A DNA stretch of 64,000 bases from Neopestalotiopsis rosae (GCA_023078685.1 JALGAS010000004.1:1426001-1490000), one strand, 5' to 3'; shown: positions 35,113-46,868, counted from the stretch's first letter. Notes: generated by a model from the sequence alone, not told the origin. Program-made: numbers and translations.

Positions 35113-36020
35113 TCAAGAAATATCTGCCATAACTCTGTCCGGAAATCCTTGATCGGCGTTGAATGAATCAAGATCCTCGACTGTAAAGGCATAGTCCACG
35201 TGCATTGTCCCAAAATCAACTCCGAGTGAGCAAACTGCTTCAGTGGCACCAAACGATACATCCAAACCTGTCATGCCGTCCATGAACGAGGCATCTACAA
35301 GGCTCTCAGATCCCGTAGATGACTGTCCTTGTTGGGTCAGAGGCGGAGGAACCAGGGAAGGCGGCAAAGAGGAAGGTCTGCCACCAACGATATCCAAGAA
35401 GATGAGGAATTTCTTCAACGTCATGACTATCTCTTGATGAGACTCTCCGATACCCCTTTCAATCAGGTTGGTAAGAAGCCATTCTGGTGGATCGCGGGCA
35501 TAGTCTCGCAGCTGTTCCGCTGATGGCATATATGCCGGTTTGCTGGCTTCATCGCCGGGAAATATGATCCTGTAAATCGTGTCCCATTTCTTGTCGGCGT
35601 TCGGGTTCCGTGGGAGTTTAGCAATCAACGTGAACTGTTCGATAGTGACGCGCTCGTCCTCTTGATCTGCTGCTATAGCTGGTGTAAGGCCCGCGGGAGC
35701 AGTGGCCGCGTCGCTTAGCTCGAGCGGCCCATGGGCCCTCTTTAGGTGCTCGCTTGTGCCATAAGTTAGAGAACGCAATAATTCAAAGTGCTTCGTTCTC
35801 TAGTCTTAGTGACTTACACAAGTCTTGCACAGTTCTTGAAACCAGTCCCGTGGCAGGATGAATTGGAGCCTCTGGGCTTTTCAGGAAATTTGGCGTGGAA
35901 AGGGCAGCGCAGACGATGGCGACGACCGCGGGACGGAGACACGGCTGTACGGGCACCCTGGGCCTTTCCGGCAGGGGACTTGCGCGGGTTACTTGCTTTG
36001 GTCTTCTTAACAGAACCCAT
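35113..36020 (-). CDS. Fungal C2H2-like zinc-finger protein, paralogue 2 (second finger lost)
   Basis: Same family as the gene at 32741-34212. Exons 36020-35818 and 35752-35113 (66-nt intron at the same relative place, inside the RL[K/V]EH motif) join in frame to 280 residues. The start MGSVKKTKASNPRKSP opens a basic, nuclear-type N-terminus. The first finger region is kept: RLRCPFHAKFP, CHGTGF, ARLVEHLKRAH. The second finger (C-x2-C...H) present in the paralogue is absent and replaced by an Ala/Pro/Asp-rich linker. The family block KKWDTIYRIIFPGDEA follows, then an acidic tail. The shared intron position and block order support common descent; the missing finger suggests altered or reduced binding. 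Confidence 0.78.
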
Positions 36021-38169
36021 TACGGCAAACGAAACAATGGATTTTTCTTTCACAGATATGGAAACGCAAGTGGCATTGATTGCTGAACAAGAGGATTCAG
36101 GAAAGTTCATAAGGGCCCAATGTTCAGATAGGATTTGCTGCGTGGGCTGTGCAGCGGCCAGGCATATTACGCCCAACATCGCAATGCGATACTATGTGCT
36201 GCAATGAGTATCGCTCCACGATACTCGCTAGAGCTCAACACCACGCAGAGATGCTCATCAGATTCAAGATCACTCAGCGATGCAATTTCTCGTCTATGCC
36301 GCAGAGCCGCAAGAATAAGGCACCTAAATAAGTACGAGATTGACCCAATTGTTCAATCTGTGCTTGCCTTTTGTGTATCATAAACAACGATGCTATCACA
36401 AACACAACTTTCATACCTTGAGAAATTCAACATTGCAACTTGACCAAGTCGCAAATAATTAAACAAAAGAGAAACTACACATTATGCCTTCGACCCAAGA
36501 AATGTAGGTTGATCATGCGGCTTGTTACCTGAAGGATCAATTCTGACGTAATAAAGCCCGACGTATCTGCTGCAGCGTTACCTCAATCAAGACGGGCAAT
36601 CTCAGCTCACAAAACGCTTTGCCGCTGGCGAGGCTGCACCCACCACGGAAAACAGATTGCAATCACTCGAGAGGCAGCTATACCCTTGTTTGGAGACGCT
36701 GCGCCCTATCGCACCTGGTATTGGAGTTCGACACACTGGGGATTCTGCCCAATTCTTCGCAGACGCTGAGAGGACGACTAGAAGATGATACGGCAGACGT
36801 TCGGAGGAAGACGTCATCTGACGTGCAACCATGGCTTATGTTGTACTGAAGAAAGCACGCGCGTTGTAGCACAAGTTTCATCGAAGAATAAACCCATTTC
36901 TGCTCACAGATTGTCTGTTGTAGACGCCCATCTGAAATGCCATGGCAGTAATACCGCCATACTGTGGGTCGCAAGAATCGGGGATTCAGCAACGGGGGCC
37001 TGTCTGCGATGTGTCTTGTCTGAGGGACGGATGCGTGACGCCAAATGCGTCGTGTCTCTGTCGGTGTTGTTGGGCACAGGAAAGATGATTAAAGGGGAGG
37101 AATGGTCGAATGACTACTTGCCTGAATCAAATGTGCTTGAAATGGGGAGGATAATGCAGTTTATATATCAAGAGGGTACTTCACTATTTGGGTCTCTTTG
37201 TGCCTGATCGCTGCTCATCTGCGAACTCGCATGCGCGAACAACTCATCTGCTCACGAGAGCCTAATGTGTCCGCCCGTCCGCGCGCATGGGCACTAAAAC
37301 CCTGCTGAACTGAGCTTACGAGAGCTTATGCGGGTCATGTTGGTGGAGTACAGGGCAGCCAAACATGGACTTTGTCTATTTAGCGTTGTAAACAACCAGT
37401 TTCACAGGCGCCATGTTTGATAGTGATGCGAACTTTTGTTACTTCGGGTTATTTACGCGAGGCGTCTTGTAGAGGCAATGAAAATCTATTTTGACAATCA
37501 CACCGATTTGACCCCTTGCTATTAAGATAGACTCAAATTGGCGCCACCACTTCGGAGAGTTCGGCGAGGCCGCGAGGACCACGGGTGGGGGCCAACAAAC
37601 AATGTTATCGTATTGTCATGGGTCTTAGTACTTAGCAATATTGACGAGACTGGCATCGGATCGATATATCGGATCATTCTACTGAGATGAGTAATGTTTT
37701 TGTTCCACGATTTCTCTCAACCGTCAAAGACCCAGAGACAATTGCGACACTCTTGCCAGAAAATTGGTTCTCGAAGCGCTAGAAGAGATAGTGTATTTTC
37801 CAGTAGGTAATCGTGGTATCATGGCAGTCAATGTGCTTTCATGAGTCAATGAGGCTCAGTCACACCTCGATTCGTTTTCAACGCAGTCCTGGCGAACGAC
37901 TTTCGGTGTAAGCATAAAGTATGCATCGAGGCTGCTGACAGCCTCAGGTATGGTGATAAGTGAGCGAAAGTAGTAGCTCGGTCAGAGCATGGGTGCCATA
38001 CAGATTACGCACATCATAGGCTGCGATGTTCAAGCAGGCGATTTAGGCGCCTAGGCAGATGTGATGGTGGTTGACGCGAAAGCAAGATGCAGACGCAATC
38101 AAGTAATGCAGCACATAGTTTGGCTTTTCTGTTGCCTACTAGCTAGGCAGGTACATAGGTATTCTTGGC
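36021..38169. other. Large gene-poor stretch
   Basis: About 2.1 kb, the longest gap in the window without a supported gene. The longest open frame (36785-37207, plus) has no recognisable domain, start context or splice structure. A compact AGGTAG-type palindrome occurs near 38135-38160. I see no transposon ends or coding remnants that I can name. Confidence 0.5.
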
Positions 38170-40535
38170 TTATGGGTAGGAAGGGAAAAGACCTCCAGAA
38201 AGTATGTCCATGCCCCATGGAGTCAAATCTGGAAATGAAAGTATACCTTGAGGCCATGCGTTTGCTGCGAACGGATATCGCTCTGAGCCAAGCTCTATCG
38301 CTGGAGCGGAACTGCCGGCATCACCTCCAGGCCCTGTGGGCAAAAGACCACCAATTGGATTTGTGCTTTCATGGACCGACTGTGTATCCAGCGTGGTATC
38401 ATATTGATTATTCGCACCGTCATTGTTCCTCTCCACCCAAACTCTCTGTCGCATTTGAGGTACTTGATGCTCTTCGAAAGACTTGAAAGCAAGTTCGACA
38501 GATTGGTGGAGCTCTTTACAAAGTCTTCGTACTTGGAAAAGATAAGTATCACCTTTTTCCTCATCTAAGACTTCGAAAAGTTCTATCACTTTTGATATTG
38601 CGTCCAAGTCGCCTCTTGTGGCGTCAGATATGTTGGTGCGCATCGCATTGATAGCGAGTATGATAGTCGCGCTCAAAATGGGTGGAACGACGTCCCTGGG
38701 AACAGGTCAGCAGGTTGACGGTATGAGTAGTTCTGCTCAAAGATGCAACATAAAAGTAATTATGAGCATCGGTGATTTCTTATAGAAACGTACCAGTAAA
38801 AGCTCTTCCGTTTGTAAGGTATTGCTTGGACCAGGGAAATGGTACAACGGGCAGCTGCGAGACATTGTTGAATGGACTTGTTCATGCCCTCAGGTAGACC
38901 CGAAGCAGTTGCTGGACCTGATGATAGCCAGTATTTGCGGGCAAGTGGGCGATGAATCAGCACCACACAATTATAGTAAGAATAATACAATCGTATCAAA
39001 CCGTGATGTTCGCCATTGTAACCCGAAATATCTGTACGAAATCCTGGAACAGTTGTACACCAGTCTTTCAATCGTGCCGTGAGTGTAGAAACAGACTCTA
39101 CAATGCAATCAGTGTCACTTGACGATTGGCTTGAATAAAGCTCATTGTATATACGGTCTTGAATGAGACACAACTCTGCGTGGGATTTCGTGAGCCTCAA
39201 TTTTGAGCCATCCATGGTGGTGATAGACTCCGAGTCATCATGGCGTGAGTCTACTGGTAATTGAACATGGAAGTGCTCCAAATCATGAGTAGGTGGTCGT
39301 CCTGTCTGGAGACAGAGCTCCCGATCCAGGGTCAAAGCAAGCCAAAAGACCTTGCTCCTCGTCTCTTGCTCAATGGAACCCAAAGAAGCGGCATGATCAG
39401 TCTTGTGAAGGCCTATCGAGTGAGCTAGACGCACAGCACTTCCAGTGAGCATGAAACTAGGTTGAGGATTAGGAGTTCCAAGGAAGAACCAAGCGATGCA
39501 CAGCAGAGCTTGGACGGAGATCAACTGCGTATTACGCATCATGATGTCTAGCGTGGTTCCGAGCGCATTTGCAGCGTAACCCCATACCAGCTCTTCACTA
39601 TTTGAGTCGCACTGGCCATTTTCGGCACGCCTGCGTTGAGAAATCGCTAGTACCGCATTCAGTGAAGCCCACCAAGCAGGATTGCCAGAGTGGCTTCCGG
39701 AATACTGCTGGCCCAAGAGGGTCATAAAAGTAGGAGGGTGAAAGCATGGAAACTGCTGGTGTTCATGGCTGAAGAATTCGCTCACGAGAGAAAAAGCCAC
39801 AGTCCACGGAGGTAGAGGTATGCAGACTCGTTTTTCGAGCATGCCATGAATCGAAGAGTGCGTCCATGAAGACCATGAACCCTCTTGGAATCGATGTTGC
39901 GTCGCGTGTTGTTTTGACGAGTCAGATTCTCGTGAATCCTCCCTAATTGATACGAGCGAGATGCCAGAAGCTGGCCCTGCAGGTTCATCAAACATCAGAT
40001 GTCACATCCACCGGACAACAATGCAAGAAGCGAATACCTACCGAAATATCGTGTGTCTGCACTTCTCCCCACAATGGTAACAGGGTCTTCAGCAGACTCC
40101 TCGGCTGTTGAAGATCGAGACTGGTGTCTCGACTGGATGATCTGTGAGTTCGCATCTCCGGTAGCTGGTGTAATTGGCCCGACATTGAAGGTACTACTTT
40201 CACGAGGCGCCTCAACACCTGCGGGATTGGACCATTGCACACTGGCGGACTCCGATTCAATAACGGATCTGGCCCCATTCTGACCAACAAGGCGCTGGGG
40301 AGTACCGGTAGAATCACGCCCTCTGCTCCGGCGTGTCGCGGGTTTCTGAACATCGGCATAATGACACGGAGTGTTGGCACCCCGGCATCGAGCGCAAAAG
40401 GGCCGAACGCCATCACAGCGAAGTTTCTTGCTGCGGCACGAATCGCATGCCTAGAAATATGAGCAGCTCAAGTCAATCAATTGCAGTCAACTGTTCACGT
40501 ACCTTTGCAAACCGACGCCGACGGTCACCATACAT
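38170..40535 (-). CDS. Zn2Cys6 fungal-specific transcription factor
   Basis: Zinc-cluster regulator. Exons 40535-40503, 40450-40042, 39976-38794 and 38695-38170 join in frame to 716 residues. The ATG at 40535 follows an in-frame stop; the first exon encodes only MYGDRRRRFAK. The zinc cluster is C13-x2-C16-x6-C23-x6-C30-x2-C33-x6-C40 with the basic SKKLRCDG loop. The fungal-specific regulatory domain is clear: FPCFHPPTFMTLL, then ALLCIAWFFLGT, VRLAHSIGLHKTD, RSKVFWLALTLDRELCLQTGRPP, all in usual order. The C-terminus (LPTGPGGDAG, then ILSFPDLTPWG) is Gly/Pro/Ser-rich. Upstream and divergent lies the SDR of the DUF3604 trio, so that trio is a possible target, but nothing in the sequence proves it. 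Confidence 0.87.
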
Positions 40536-41582
40536 GCTTTCTAAATCTCAGTATTTTCCGAATGCATAGATAAGGTCGAGCTCTGGCAGTCCCGAGCACG
40601 AATCTGTGGCTGCCGGAAAAGTTGAACCTCGGCGCCCGTCCCCACACTCTCACTAAATTTCCAAGCGCCATAGCGTGTTCATAGCATGGACTACCTGGAA
40701 ATCTCGGTAAACCCCTTCCAAGTCGATAAATCCTTAAAATGCCAGAACTGTCGAACACGAGAATGCCGGGGACCAGAAAGTTGACGTGCTTCTGAGCACA
40801 GGCTCTTACACCTTTACTCCAAATATGTAATTGTCTTCTAAGCTGAGAATTGTCCATTGATGGATTTGTTCTCTCAGACTACAACAGCGCTCCTAGCCAG
40901 GCTCGCCGCTAGAATTCAACATTCTGTTCGTGCGTCAAAAGTCCGGAGGAGCACGACTGAAACTCCGAGACGACAATTGCGATTCCACAGCTGCACTTCT
41001 TAAGGCACAGGGGAAATGACCATGTTCTAATGACCATGTACTCTACAGTCTTTCTAAGAATTAGGACTTCTCCTTTCTCAACGACTCAGCCTTGCAGATT
41101 TCCAAACAATTGGGGTATTTTACACCATTGTACTTCGTATCAATAGCAGTTTGCTCTATATCGTAGCTGTACGAGAATCTCAAATTGCTTCTGACTATAA
41201 GTAGATACCTACCTACGTATTTAGCAAAAGTCTTCAAATCTTTTAGTGCTTCTGAGGACTGGTATATTTGGATCATCGTTGCCTCAACTGTAAGATTACC
41301 CAATAGTCCCGAGGCTCTGCTGCTATTGCAATTAGGAAATCAGTATCACGAAAAGTGACAATCCGGTAGCGAGATCTCTGAGGTTAGTCGCGATAACCAG
41401 CAAGGATTTTGTATGCACGCGTTATGTTGGTGCATGTGGATTGCCGTTTCGGGCAAGGTACCAACAACCTGCTGTTTACGTCCCTTTTGATGTACAATCT
41501 CTTTTTTGTTCCGACCATTAGCATTTGGGTTAATAGGGACATACTTGGTTGCCTCTGCGGTAATACTACAGTAGCAGACACA
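40536..41582. promoter_or_regulatory. Divergent promoter region, Zn2Cys6 regulator (-) / SDR (+)
   Basis: About 1 kb between divergent starts. Contains the ATACCTACCTACGTAT motif at 41205-41220. The open frame upstream of the SDR start (from 41409) is read as leader because the SDR homology begins at MSAPIP. Confidence 0.5.
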
Positions 41583-42729
41583 ATGAGTGCACCAATACCA
41601 ACTTTCGACAATATTGAAGAACGAGCTGGAATACGGAGCTTCTTGCATCGGCAGCTCTATGAAAAGCCCACACTGCCGAAAAATGTCAATCTCGAGGGGC
41701 AGACTGCTATCATTACAGGGTCCAACTCTGGTCTTGGGCTTGAATGCGCCAGGCAGCTCCTGGACTATGGCTTGGCCAGGTTGATTGTCGCTGTCCGTAA
41801 CGAGTCCAAAGGCCAAGAGGCACGCAGAAACCTGCTATCGGGACGCCAAGAACCGTTTCCTACTATTGAGGTGTGGAAGCTGGACCTTGCATCGTATGAC
41901 AGCGTCGCGGCTTTTACAGAACGTGCGCAGGGCCTCGATCGACTAGACATCGTTGTGTTGAATGCCGGAATATCCAACCAGTTCTATTCCAAAGTGGAAT
42001 CGACAGGGCATGAGGAGACGATACAGGTAAATATTCTCTCCACGGTACTGCTCGCCATCTTGCTCCTTCCCATCATCAAGGCCAAGAAACGGCATGAGCA
42101 GCCTAGTCGCATGGTATTTGTATCGTCCGACATGGCATCCTGGGCCACTCTGAAGCAAAAAGATGCGGTACCGCTGCTCGCAGCGCTCGACGACCCAAAG
42201 AACATGGACCTCAGTCGATACGCTGTATCAAAGCTTCTCGGGCAACTCTTTGTGACTGAGCTGTCAAAACGGATTCCTTCGTCGCTCGCAATCATCACAA
42301 TGCCCAATCCAGGCTGGACGTATAATACGGGGCTTGGAAAAGACGAGGGTTGGACGATTGGTGATACCATTATTTCAGTTCCGCGAAGGATCTTTGGACG
42401 ATCGCCCAATATAGCCGCTCGAGCTGTCACCATTGGCTCGGTCGCATTCGGCGCCGAGGCTCATGGACAATATATAGAAGGCGGCAAAGTGCAACCGTAC
42501 GTACTCAGCTGTGGCTACAACATACACCTTTCCCAGACAGCTCGGCCTATCAGTGTTCCTTCCCATGGAGAATCGTTATTACTCACTGACAGTATTACTT
42601 AACAGAAAAGCGCCATTTGTCTACACCAAAGACGGAGAACGTGTTGCCAAGACACTATGGGACGAGATCATACACGAACTGTCATTTGCGAGAGTCGGGG
42701 ACATTCTCAAAGAGATCGAAGGTGCATAG
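41583..42729 (+). CDS. Short-chain dehydrogenase/reductase (retinol-dehydrogenase-like)
   Basis: NAD(P)-dependent oxidoreductase. Exons 41583-42496 and 42606-42729 join in frame to 345 residues. Glycine motif TGSNSGLG at residues 45-52, LDLASYDSV (acidic adenine-binding position), VLNAGIS, FVSSDMAS with the catalytic Ser, and RYAVSKLLGQ with the Tyr-xxx-Lys pair; PNPGW follows. The extended N-terminal 39 residues and the C-terminal KTLWDEIIHEL helix are typical of the fungal WWOX/retinol-dehydrogenase-like subgroup. It converges with the DUF3604 gene (about 0.2 kb between stops). An upstream ATG at 41409 would add a hydrophobic leader but is not favoured. Substrate unknown. Confidence 0.85.
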
Positions 42730-42935
42730 TGATATTTCTTTCCAAGGACATGTACTTTGGTTCGGTGTCTCAAAAGGCGGATTGATGTGAAGACAGAATT
42801 GATCGGACATAGTAAGATACCATTTCTTAGGGAAACGTATAAAGGCCTCGAAGCTCCCCCGAGCTAATGACTCTCCAATTCATATCCTGCCATGGCTGTT
42901 GATAATGTAGTCATTTGATTTGATGCGATGCTATC

Positions 42936-45386
42936 TCATGCAACGTAGCTTAAGAAAATGGGGCTCGTAATGACTTTGCCGCCATTGTGTTCCCTGCCGA
43001 CAAAGTAGATGGCCTGTTCGTCGCCAGCTTTATGCGTGTGTATAGCGACAGAGAACTCGCCCTCGACGCGTCTTGGTAAAAATACATCGTCTAGACTTTC
43101 AACCGATACAAATAATTCAACGCCTCCATGAATCGATATCCGCTTACCACCAATCTGATCAGCCTCGCTGCTTGAAGCAATGAGACTAAACTTTGGTTGG
43201 GGTTTGTGTGGATTACCATCGAGAGCATTGCCAACCTTGACATATCCACCAAGATAACCAGTCACGCTGATCGACGTCGGGATGGTAGAGTCCTTTTTGA
43301 AATAGATGTCAACTCCGTCAAAGTCACCACTGGTATGCGTCTCAAAAACCACTTGCGTCTCGGAACTCAGCCTGACCACCTCTTCAGGATTGTTCAGCAC
43401 CCCTCCAAACGGCCGTATGTGAGAGATCGCGGCGCCTTCTACAAGGATGGACCCCTTCCACACAGCTTCCCGGTACCTGTCGTGCAGACGGGCGCCTCCC
43501 CATTTCACTCGCAGCTTCCTCTGACGCTGGTGGGGAGCCAGGTCGGACCCTGCCGCTTCCCGTTGCAAATCACGATGGAAGATCATTCCAGTGGCGTCCC
43601 AAGCCTCAATCGACTCAAAACCCTGGTTACCAAAGAACTGATAGTTCATCAAAATTTCCTCGTTGATCTTGACCGTAACATCGTCTCCTTGGAATGAGCC
43701 GTCTTTTGTACGTACCAAGCCGACAAGTCGTTCTCCGGTCGTCGCAAACGTCCTTCGAGCCCGGAGGGCCTTTGCCACTTCTGCCCTCTCAAGCTTGTCG
43801 GCCCACACACCAGTCAGACCACCCTTGGTGCCAAATACGGCGGTTCCTGGAACGCCACCACCACAGCGGCCACGATGCTCGTCAGAGTTAGCGGACACGC
43901 CCATCTTCCATCCCCGACTGACAGCATCCCGTAGAAGCCACTCGAATAGACCCCATGCACTGCCAATTTCCAGCAGTCTCTCAAGCTGCGGATGGTGCCA
44001 GGCCAGATTGCATCGCCGTCCGCCAACATGCGGAATCAGGAGGTTCTTCTCGGGTGCATGTGCATACGTGGCATAGACTTCGTCCAAGGGCCAGGCGCCA
44101 GGAACCAGCTCGGCCGGACCGTCCTCGTTCCACTCAAAACTCCGTGCCACGTTGCCGTGCCGATCCAAAGGGAATTCGGGCGGCATCGCGTTGGGGTCGT
44201 CGAGAAAGACGACATTGTGGTCGCCGCCTGCCGCCGAGTTGCCGCACCACTCGGTGCCGGGGAAGAGCACAAATTCGCCCTCGGCGTTGGTCTTTTTGAT
44301 GATGTCGAGCGTGGCGTCCCACTTCTCTTTGGTAATGTTGAAGTCGTTGGCCGTATAGCCGACCACGTCTAGACCAGCGACTTTTTGGGCGTAAGAAAAG
44401 TTGTACGTGGTCGAGTTTGTGCCTACCGTGTCGTCCGAGTGCACATGGAGATCTGCATATAGGGCACGCGGAACGGGTAATGACGCGTCGGCGGTGATAG
44501 GTTCTGACGTCTTTACCAATTCAAGGCCGTCCCGATCCAGGATAGATACCGATAGCTCATAGTCGCCGTCCAGCGGCAGTGATGAAACCAGACTGGCCAC
44601 CGTCCAACCTTGGCTGGGCAAAGAAAGCTCATCGTCCCAAATCCGTTCGCCGCCATCATTTGCTATGTCAACCCGCGCCTTGAGTCCTTCAAAGTCTGTT
44701 GTCGTGTTGCCCCAAGCATCCTCCGTATGGAAATGGACGGGGAACGGCGTTTCGGGCTTCACTAATCGCGGCGAGATGGCCTTCACCTTTGCGACGGGTC
44801 CTGGCTGGATAGTAAGTGCGATATCCGGCTTAATGGGTGCAAAGCGCGAGGTTCCCACGGGGTCGATATACCATCTCATGAGAAAGTTCTCCTCCACGAA
44901 AGTCTGGACGCGTGTGCCGCGCGATCCCCAGCGCCGATCGCCGAGGCGAACAATGATCTTGTCGCTTGGATTCATGTAGCCATCAACAACGTCCACTATG
45001 ATGGCTTTTTGAAAGGGGCGTTCATGGCCCTTTTGATCAAATCTGACTGCCAGCTCTTGAACGGTGGCGGGGGTTTGGCCGGGATGCAGATCAGCCGCGA
45101 CGTACTCGGCAGACACGTAATTATCTCGTTCAGGGTTGGACGTCTGAAATAAAGCCCAGTCCGAGTAAAACTTGAACGTGCCCTTGATCCACGCTCCATC
45201 AGCGAGACCGCTGGCGCCCACCGTGTACTCGACAATGATCTCGGTCCATTCTCCTGCTATCAAAGTCTTTGCGTTGCACTCCAAAGTTCCCAGAAAAGGC
45301 AATCGCTTGGTGTATTGGTATAACCCCGCAGGAGCAAAGTACTGGCCAGCAAGAGCTGTGAGCTCCTCATTCGATAAATGCTTCAT
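42936..45386 (-). CDS. Large DUF3604 / PHP-like metal-dependent hydrolase
   Basis: Intronless gene of 816 residues from the ATG at 45386. The central domain resembles PHP-type metal hydrolases as seen in DUF3604: LYADLHVHSDDTVGT at about residue 312, VVGYTANDFN, FPGTEWCGN with GGDHNVVFLDD, LIPHVGGRR, and GVSANSDEHRGRCGGG, that is His, Asp and Glu residues spaced as in a multi-metal site. Then comes the conserved LTGVWADKLERAEVAKALRA and TTGERL. The N-terminal third looks like beta-sandwich material (immunoglobulin/transglutaminase-like strands), and the C-terminus is another beta-rich region. DUF3604 proteins are common in bacteria and scattered in fungi; the reaction is unknown. Lack of introns at this length is consistent with, but does not prove, bacterial transfer. 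It is divergent from the sulfotransferase-like gene across 453 bases. Confidence 0.8.
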   Translation of the reverse strand: MKHLSNEELTALAGQYFAPAGLYQYTKRLPFLGTLECNAKTLIAGEWTEIIVEYTVGASGLADGAWIKGTFKFYSDWALFQTSNPERDNYVSAEYVAADLHPGQTPATVQELAVRFDQKGHERPFQKAIIVDVVDGYMNPSDKIIVRLGDRRWGSRGTRVQTFVEENFLMRWYIDPVGTSRFAPIKPDIALTIQPGPVAKVKAISPRLVKPETPFPVHFHTEDAWGNTTTDFEGLKARVDIANDGGERIWDDELSLPSQGWTVASLVSSLPLDGDYELSVSILDRDGLELVKTSEPITADASLPVPRALYADLHVHSDDTVGTNSTTYNFSYAQKVAGLDVVGYTANDFNITKEKWDATLDIIKKTNAEGEFVLFPGTEWCGNSAAGGDHNVVFLDDPNAMPPEFPLDRHGNVARSFEWNEDGPAELVPGAWPLDEVYATYAHAPEKNLLIPHVGGRRCNLAWHHPQLERLLEIGSAWGLFEWLLRDAVSRGWKMGVSANSDEHRGRCGGGVPGTAVFGTKGGLTGVWADKLERAEVAKALRARRTFATTGERLVGLVRTKDGSFQGDDVTVKINEEILMNYQFFGNQGFESIEAWDATGMIFHRDLQREAAGSDLAPHQRQRKLRVKWGGARLHDRYREAVWKGSILVEGAAISHIRPFGGVLNNPEEVVRLSSETQVVFETHTSGDFDGVDIYFKKDSTIPTSISVTGYLGGYVKVGNALDGNPHKPQPKFSLIASSSEADQIGGKRISIHGGVELFVSVESLDDVFLPRRVEGEFSVAIHTHKAGDEQAIYFVGREHNGGKVITSPIFLSYVA

Positions 45387-45839
45387 CCTCGATTGAACCT
45401 CAAGCCGGCGTTGATGTTGAAGTACCAATCTGTGATTGTGGAAATGACGAATGTCTCGAGAAATTATGGTCTTTGCTTGGGTAAAATTATGTGTTCTTTG
45501 AATGCGCGACGACTAATCGCTGACTATCTCCGATCCGGAGGCGGAATTACTATGATGTAATCCGACTTATCTAACATATGCGGCGGAGTGAGTCTTTCAA
45601 ATTATAATATAGGCTAGGAAGATAGAGAATTGTGTATTTACAGTTGACTATGAAATATCAATTGTTCTCTATAGCTCAGATTGCGAACTTAGTGTAGTCC
45701 GGGCCTGCAGATGAGGGGATGGCGTGATTGATGCTCAGCAATGCGCAATCGACAGAATTACTTACCGTCAGCGATTTGTGGGTTTAGTGCAATCCAAATG
45801 CTTTAAAGATCACACTAGGTCAAATGGAATGAAAGCACC
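45387..45839. promoter_or_regulatory. Short bidirectional promoter, DUF3604 (-) / sulfotransferase-like (+)
   Basis: 453 bases between divergent starts, short enough for shared control. AT-rich around 45590-45670 (ATTATAATATAGG at about 45601-45613). No other gene. Confidence 0.5.
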
Positions 45840-46868
45840 ATGTCCTCAGATACCGATACGGATAAACCGAAGCGGTTTTACCTGATCTCATACCCGAGAA
45901 CTGCTTCAAATCTTTTGCTCAAAATCCTCGATGTCGAGTCTCAGCCCGGCTTTTCTAGCGGTGGATACGACGGGGGTTACTTCTTCATGCCAGTTGATGG
46001 CATTTTGTGCGAACGACGTCTCCGCAGCATATGCGTGAGCGACTGGACAGATGAGGAGAGGCGCGAGGTGCAAGAGAGCTTCCAGACCTGCTTCGAGAAC
46101 CAGCAGCGCTGCGTCGAGTCCGCCCAGGCACAGGGTTACTCCGTCTTCGTCAAGGAACACGCCACCTTTGTCGTTGACCCAACCGCGCGCAGCGGCTTGC
46201 AATTTGGCGCCGACGCAGTGAGAGAGCCGAGCTGGACGGTTCAATATGCTGGAGGCTCGACTCACTCGAAACTCAATACTACTGTGCTTCCCGATGAGTT
46301 TCTGATCACCTGGCTACCCACGTTCCTCATCCGACATCCGGCTATCGCCTTTCCGTCGTATTACCGAACTATCATTGACAGAGAGGGAAAGAACTTGGCA
46401 TCCGCGGACAACTTCGCCTCGCTGGTGATAACGGTTGAGTGGAGTCGCAATCTCTATGACTTTTATGTTCAACACCGAGACGCCCTCCCTTGTTCAGAGG
46501 CACAGAGAATCGAGTGGCCCATTGTTTTAGACGCAGATGACGTGATAGCTCACCCCGAGATCGTGTCTCTCTACTGCGAGAGACTGGGCATGAATCCGCG
46601 ACAGTTGCGGTTTTCTTGGGACCAAGCTGATCCGAAAAAGCTAGCTAAGATGCATCCGGCGCAAAGAGCCATGCGTGCAACGATATATGAATCGACAGGT
46701 ATTATGAAAGACAAATATGCTTCCGAGCTTAGTATCTCCAATGAAATCAACAAGTGGAGGAGCGAGTTTGGTGATCTCGCTGCGCAGCACATTGAGAAGC
46801 TCGTCCGCAGGGCGATACCCGACTACGAATATCTCAGAGCAAGAAGGTTACGCGCCATTCCCGTCTAG
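45840..46868 (+). CDS. P-loop sulfotransferase-like protein
   Basis: Single-exon gene of 342 residues. The N-terminal FYLISYPRTASNLLLKIL matches the P-loop (5'-phosphosulfate-binding) segment of the sulfotransferase superfamily, with PRTASN at about residues 19-24. FLIRHPAIAFPSYYRT corresponds to the 3'-phosphate-binding strand and Arg-His-Pro block, followed by VLDADDVIAHPEIVSLYCERLGM, also conserved. Members in fungi are often listed as hypothetical and appear near natural-product genes. PAPS use is inferred from family, not shown. With the neighbouring DUF3604 and SDR genes it forms a compact trio. No signal peptide. Confidence 0.8.
   Translation: MSSDTDTDKPKRFYLISYPRTASNLLLKILDVESQPGFSSGGYDGGYFFMPVDGILCERRLRSICVSDWTDEERREVQESFQTCFENQQRCVESAQAQGYSVFVKEHATFVVDPTARSGLQFGADAVREPSWTVQYAGGSTHSKLNTTVLPDEFLITWLPTFLIRHPAIAFPSYYRTIIDREGKNLASADNFASLVITVEWSRNLYDFYVQHRDALPCSEAQRIEWPIVLDADDVIAHPEIVSLYCERLGMNPRQLRFSWDQADPKKLAKMHPAQRAMRATIYESTGIMKDKYASELSISNEINKWRSEFGDLAAQHIEKLVRRAIPDYEYLRARRLRAIPV

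Noticed and set aside
36785..37207. Plus-strand open frame of about 140 codons
   Set aside because: No recognisable domain, poor start context, no splice partners and unusual composition; treated as chance.
41409..41582. N-terminal extension of the SDR from an upstream ATG
   Set aside because: The extension is hydrophobic and unlike family members; homology starts at MSAPIP at 41583, which has a good start context.
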